Positions 61,105 through 64,000 of a stretch of DNA of 64,000 bases are shown one piece after another. The stretch comes from JAYWXI01 sp036016955 (lineage in GTDB: Bacteria; Bacteroidota; Bacteroidia; Flavobacteriales; Weeksellaceae), in contig NZ_JAYWXI010000001.1 of the NCBI RefSeq assembly GCF_036016955.1, positions 1-64,000 of the forward strand. Reading direction: 5' to 3'. The notes under the pieces were generated by a model. The model did not search any database, had not been told where the DNA came from, and was given only the letters and a program-made list of their open reading frames with translations. How positions within the stretch are numbered: position 1 is the first letter of the stretch; each line of letters starts with the position of its first letter. The position numbers were made by a program, and so were the translations under genes.

Positions 61105-61112
61105 CAAAGTTA
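61105..61112 (-). promoter_or_regulatory. -7 box for clpP
   Basis: The minus strand reads TAACTTTG, an exact TAnnTTTG match, about 60 bases before the clpP start codon and just after the dnaG stop. Confidence 0.5.
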
Positions 61113-61121
61113 GTCATTTTG

Positions 61122-63041
61122 TCACACAATCCGATGGAGGGCGTGATCGATGGTGTTTTTTAGTTGGTTTAGTTTGATGATTTTCATATAGACCTCGCTG
61201 TGATCTTGGTCTTGAGACAGGGTGGAGGTCAGGTCTTTTATCATTTTGACGATGTATTCTCTTTTATGCCTTACGATGACGTCTTCCACGATTTTGGACA
61301 CGACTTCCTCCTCGGTTTTGAAATAGATGTTGTGTTTGCTCCAATTGCTGTTTTGATGGGGATCAATGAGGGTGTTGGCTACTTTTGAAGAAAGTTCTTC
61401 GTCCATCAGGGTTAGGAAAAACCTTCCGGATCGGAGCTGGTCTTTTTCCAGGCCTTGGCGGATGTCTTGGAGGATTTTGGTATTGATTGGCGACTGGAGA
61501 ATGTAGTCGTCTTCGTCGAAATGGTTGAGGATTTCTTCGATAACGGTAGTGTCGTATGGTTTGTTTTCGGCATCGCGGAGGGTGATGATGCGTTCGCCGT
61601 ACTTGAGCATGAGTTCGATGAGTTTTTCCTCCAGAACGATTAAGGGGTCAACGTTGGCAAAAGGCTCTTTTACTACTTCGAGTTTTGTGGGAGCGGGGGA
61701 TTTGGGGCCTTCGGTTTTTTGTTTTTGGGTGATTTGTTTTTGAACGCCCAATTCGTTGAAAAGGCTTTGTTCGCTCAATCCGAATTTGGAGGCGACTTCT
61801 TTGAGGTAAACCTCTTGTTTTAATGTGTTGGAAACAAAAGCAACGGATTTGATGATGTCGCGTATGGCTTCTGCTTTTTTAATGGGGTCGTTGTCGGCTT
61901 CTTTTAAAAGGATGCCGGCTTTGAAGTCAATAAAATCCGTGGCTTCTTTTCCGATGTATTCTTCTACATACGCTTTGGGATGTTTGCGGGAAAATGAATC
62001 GGGATCGTCTCCGTCGGGGAACAGCAGGACGCGGATGTTCATTCCTTGGGAAAGCAAAAGGTCGATGCTTCTGAAACTGGCCTTGATGCCCGCCTGATCT
62101 CCGTCGAATAGAATGGTGATGTTCTCGGTGAGCCGTTTAATGAGTTTGATTTGTTCCGTAGTCAGGGCGGTTCCCGAGCTGGCAACGACGTTTTCTATGC
62201 CGCTTTGGTGAAGGGCGATCACGTCCATGTAGCCTTCCACCAAAAGGCAGAGGTTGTTTTTGGAAATGCTTTGCTTGCTTTGGTTCAGCCCGTAGAGCAC
62301 GTTGGATTTATGATAAATATCGGTCTCGGGAGAGTTGAGGTATTTTGCGGTTTTAACGTTGTTTTTCAGGATTCTGGCTCCGAAGCCCAATACCCTTCCC
62401 GAAAAACTATGAATCGGGAAAATCACCCGTTCCCGAAAGCGGTCAATGCCTTCGTTGGAATATTCCGGAAAAATGGAAAGGCCTGATTTTTCCAACAATT
62501 CCTTGCTGTAGCCTTTGGCTAAGGCGTATTCTGTAAAAGCGTTTTTTTTCTCGGGCGAATAGCCGAGTTGAAATTTCTTGATGAGGTCATCCCGAAGTTC
62601 TCTTTCCCGAAAATAGGAAAGTCCTATTTTTTGTCCCTCGGTGGTTTGGTGAAGTTGGTTTTGGAAGAAATCGTTGGCAACTTCATGAATTTTATAGAGT
62701 TGTTCGCGTTCGGTTTGGGCGGCTTTTTGTTCTTCGGACTGTTCGCTTTTGGTTTCTTCGATTTCGATACCGTATTTTTTTGCGGCATGGCGAAGCGCCT
62801 CGGGGTAAGTGAAATTTTCGATTTCCATAAGGAACGAAATGGCTGTGCCGCCTTTACCCGTGGAAAAATCTTTCCAAATTTGTTTACTCGGAGAGACGAC
62901 GAAGCTGGGCGTTTTCTCGTCCTGAAAAGGGCTTAGGCCTTTATAGTTGGAGCCGGCTCTTTTCAGCTGGACGTATTCGCCGATGATTTCTTCGACTCTG
63001 ATGGTCGAAAAAATCTTATCGATGGTCTGCTGCGTAATCAT
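61122..63041 (-). CDS. dnaG: DNA primase without zinc-ribbon ligands
   Basis: 639 residues. N-terminal zinc-ribbon region, catalytic core and TOPRIM domain (NNLCLLVEGYMDVIALHQSGIENVVASSGTAL; TILFDGDQAGIKASFRSIDLLL; FPDGDDPDSF), then a helicase-binding C-terminus. In typical DnaG the ribbon reads CPFHxEKTPSF...CFxCG; here it is LSPFQDEKTPSF (residues 36-47) and KDFSTGKGG (57-65), so Ser37, Gln40, Asp58 and Thr61 replace the three cysteines and one histidine. From memory this loss is shared by Bacteroidota primases. The TOPRIM metal residues are intact, so it should still make primers for DNA replication. Confidence 0.94.
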   Translation of the reverse strand: MITQQTIDKIFSTIRVEEIIGEYVQLKRAGSNYKGLSPFQDEKTPSFVVSPSKQIWKDFSTGKGGTAISFLMEIENFTYPEALRHAAKKYGIEIEETKSEQSEEQKAAQTEREQLYKIHEVANDFFQNQLHQTTEGQKIGLSYFRERELRDDLIKKFQLGYSPEKKNAFTEYALAKGYSKELLEKSGLSIFPEYSNEGIDRFRERVIFPIHSFSGRVLGFGARILKNNVKTAKYLNSPETDIYHKSNVLYGLNQSKQSISKNNLCLLVEGYMDVIALHQSGIENVVASSGTALTTEQIKLIKRLTENITILFDGDQAGIKASFRSIDLLLSQGMNIRVLLFPDGDDPDSFSRKHPKAYVEEYIGKEATDFIDFKAGILLKEADNDPIKKAEAIRDIIKSVAFVSNTLKQEVYLKEVASKFGLSEQSLFNELGVQKQITQKQKTEGPKSPAPTKLEVVKEPFANVDPLIVLEEKLIELMLKYGERIITLRDAENKPYDTTVIEEILNHFDEDDYILQSPINTKILQDIRQGLEKDQLRSGRFFLTLMDEELSSKVANTLIDPHQNSNWSKHNIYFKTEEEVVSKIVEDVIVRHKREYIVKMIKDLTSTLSQDQDHSEVYMKIIKLNQLKNTIDHALHRIV

Positions 63042-63122
63042 GCCGTAAAAGTAGTGAAGATTTTTTGAATTTTTGCGGAGGGATTTTTTCTTTTCGGGGA
63101 TTGGACTCGGGCGATTTATTGT

Positions 63123-63130
63123 TAATTTTG
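63123..63130 (+). promoter_or_regulatory. -7 box for the 78-residue protein
   Basis: TAATTTTG, an exact TAnnTTTG match, 31 bases before the ATG at 63162. It supports the small gene being real. Confidence 0.5.
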
Positions 63131-63161
63131 GGGTCGGATTACGATTTTAAAACCGATAGCA

Positions 63162-63398
63162 ATGAAACATGTACAGATTAAAGCCAAAGATTTTTTTGAA
63201 TTACTCAAGTTGAAGGATACTTCCATGTGGGAAATTTTTGCCCAAATGATTGACGGGGAGGAGAAGGAGATACTTTTTTTGGATGAGGAAGACAAATTGC
63301 TGTTCAATTACGTTTTGCCTTCTTCTTTAGCGAAATTGCAGGAAGACCAAAAACTTTTCGCAAAGGAGTACGCCGAAAAGATAGCGCAGAGTAATTAA
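63162..63398 (+). CDS. Small hypothetical protein, 78 residues
   Basis: A charged, mostly helical protein without signal or membrane segment (MKHVQIKAKDFFELLKLKDTS; GEEKEILFLDEEDKLLF; LAKLQEDQKLFAKEYAEKIAQ). I do not recognise the family. The codon use looks like its neighbours, a promoter box precedes it, and a terminator follows 29 bases after the stop, so it is probably a real single gene. It is divergent from dnaG. Confidence 0.6.
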   Translation: MKHVQIKAKDFFELLKLKDTSMWEIFAQMIDGEEKEILFLDEEDKLLFNYVLPSSLAKLQEDQKLFAKEYAEKIAQSN

Positions 63399-63427
63399 TC
63401 TAGAATAGGTTTTTTCCGGTAAGATTT

Positions 63428-63461
63428 AAAAAAGGAGCTTTTGGAGAAGAGCTTCTTTTTT
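63428..63461. terminator. Bidirectional terminator between the small gene and the YceI-like gene
   Basis: AAAAAAGGAGCT (63428-63439) pairs with AGCTTCTTTTTT (63450-63461) through one G-T wobble, followed by further T. Confidence 0.7.
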
Positions 63462-63467
63462 TTGATT

Positions 63468-63962
63468 TTATGGTACGGTATTGAAACTGAAGGAGATGTG
63501 CAAATCGTTTTTGACGACCACTGCGCCTGCGAATTTCTTTGGAGGATTTAGCCCGAAGTCCGAAAAGCGTACGGTTTGACTGCCTTTTAAGAGATTTCCT
63601 TGCAGGGTGAAGAGGGAAGTGTAGGTTTGGGTTTTGCCGGCAAGTTTGATTTCGAATGTACCGGAATATTGCCGGTTGTTTGTTTTGGAAAGCTTTAGAA
63701 TGCGGATTGGGATGTTTGGATGATTTTCGGCGTCTAAAATTTTTCTAAAATCACTGGTCATGACTTTGTTGTCGCATCGGAAGAGTTTGGTTTTTAATGT
63801 AATGTCTTGAAGATTGCGTTCCGATAGTGATACCGTGGCGGGGAAATCCGAATTTTGACATTTGAAGGTATTGATATTGGTTCTGCCACCGATGGTCACG
63901 ATGTTGTTTTGGGCGTAATAAAGGGCGTTTAAAAATAAAAATATGAAAAAAAGGTTTTTCAT
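63468..63962 (-). CDS. YceI-like secreted protein
   Basis: 164 residues from ATG 63962, which starts the signal peptide MKNLFFIFLFLNALYYAQ; an earlier ATG at 63992 would place polar residues before the signal. The mature part follows the YceI lipocalin-like pattern: NNIVTIGGRTNINTFKC, LKTKLFRCDNKVMTSDFRKILDAENHPNIPIRIL, YSGTFEIKLAGKTQTY, QTVRFSDFGLNPPKKFAGAVVVKNDLHISFSF. YceI proteins bind isoprenoid-type lipids in the periplasm; the ligand here is not known. Two cysteines (FKC and FRC) could form a disulfide. Confidence 0.75.
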   Translation of the reverse strand: MKNLFFIFLFLNALYYAQNNIVTIGGRTNINTFKCQNSDFPATVSLSERNLQDITLKTKLFRCDNKVMTSDFRKILDAENHPNIPIRILKLSKTNNRQYSGTFEIKLAGKTQTYTSLFTLQGNLLKGSQTVRFSDFGLNPPKKFAGAVVVKNDLHISFSFNTVP

Positions 63963-64000
63963 TCCGGTGCTTTTTAATTGGAAAAAGGGCAAAAATTAAA

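Noticed and set aside
1..64000. CRISPR arrays, insertion sequences, prophage, tRNA or rRNA genes
   Set aside because: I looked for regular spaced repeats, transposase or integrase motifs, tRNA-like folds and rRNA stretches and found none; all gaps between genes are under 300 bases.

Overview
The window is a chromosomal segment of a member of the Bacteroidota, class Flavobacteriia, most likely the Chryseobacterium/Weeksellaceae side. This rests on several things seen directly: a gldK-gldL-gldM-gldN cluster for the type IX secretion system (T9SS), T9SS C-terminal sorting domains on several secreted proteins, Bacteroidota-type promoter boxes (TAnnTTTG) upstream of many genes, a two-gene transketolase, and Flavobacteriia-type versions of DnaG and DnaJ that lack some of the usual zinc ligands. 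Genes are densely packed and there is no phage, IS element, tRNA, rRNA or CRISPR array. The taxonomic call below class level is inference.

Layout. 1-1020: 3' end of a FISUMP-domain surface protein, a GC-rich hairpin block, and an HU-like DNA-binding protein. 1137-11431: a secreted metallophosphoesterase carrying a T9SS type A sorting domain, trmB, a small secreted protein, and two tandem giant IgGFc-binding-domain T9SS type B proteins. The last 1.2 kb of these two genes is nearly identical, and the downstream copy is interrupted by an in-frame TAG. 11546-14274: tsf (without rpsB), a secreted hypothetical protein, yebC and a small GNAT. 14296-21401: a membrane/AAA module made of an RDD protein, a SpoIIM-like protein, an integral membrane protein, DUF4129, DUF4350, MoxR and DUF58. 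21435-26105: an OsmC protein, a GH63-type glucosidase and an SLC13-type transporter.

26189-34968 is a methionine regulon. A SAM-I riboswitch leader precedes metX, an ACT-homoserine dehydrogenase, a trans-sulfuration PLP enzyme, a two-gene cobalamin-dependent methionine synthase and metF. Together these cover aspartate semialdehyde to methionine plus methyl supply from folate. 34980-39932: an acyltransferase-like protein, a lipoprotein, yicC, gmk, a NadA-like protein that has lost about 100 residues and most Fe-S ligands, and panC. 40054-44320: a truncated glycogen-synthase-like protein, a DUF4270 lipoprotein and glmS. 44431-50274: gldKLMN and an FAD oxidoreductase. 50384-53921: a sodium:solute symporter and the split transketolase. 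54007-63041: a lipid kinase, gyrB, an Nramp transporter, grpE-dnaJ, clpP and dnaG. The window ends with a 78-residue unknown protein and a YceI-like secreted protein.

The T9SS core genes and at least three predicted T9SS substrates lie in the same 64 kb. The points most worth a second look are the NadA-like protein, the gene-converted tandem giant paralogs with the in-frame stop, the inverted repeat over the mntH promoter, the possible hypervariable C-type-lectin-like tail at the left edge, and the uncharacterised RDD-SpoIIM-DUF4129-DUF4350-MoxR-DUF58 module.
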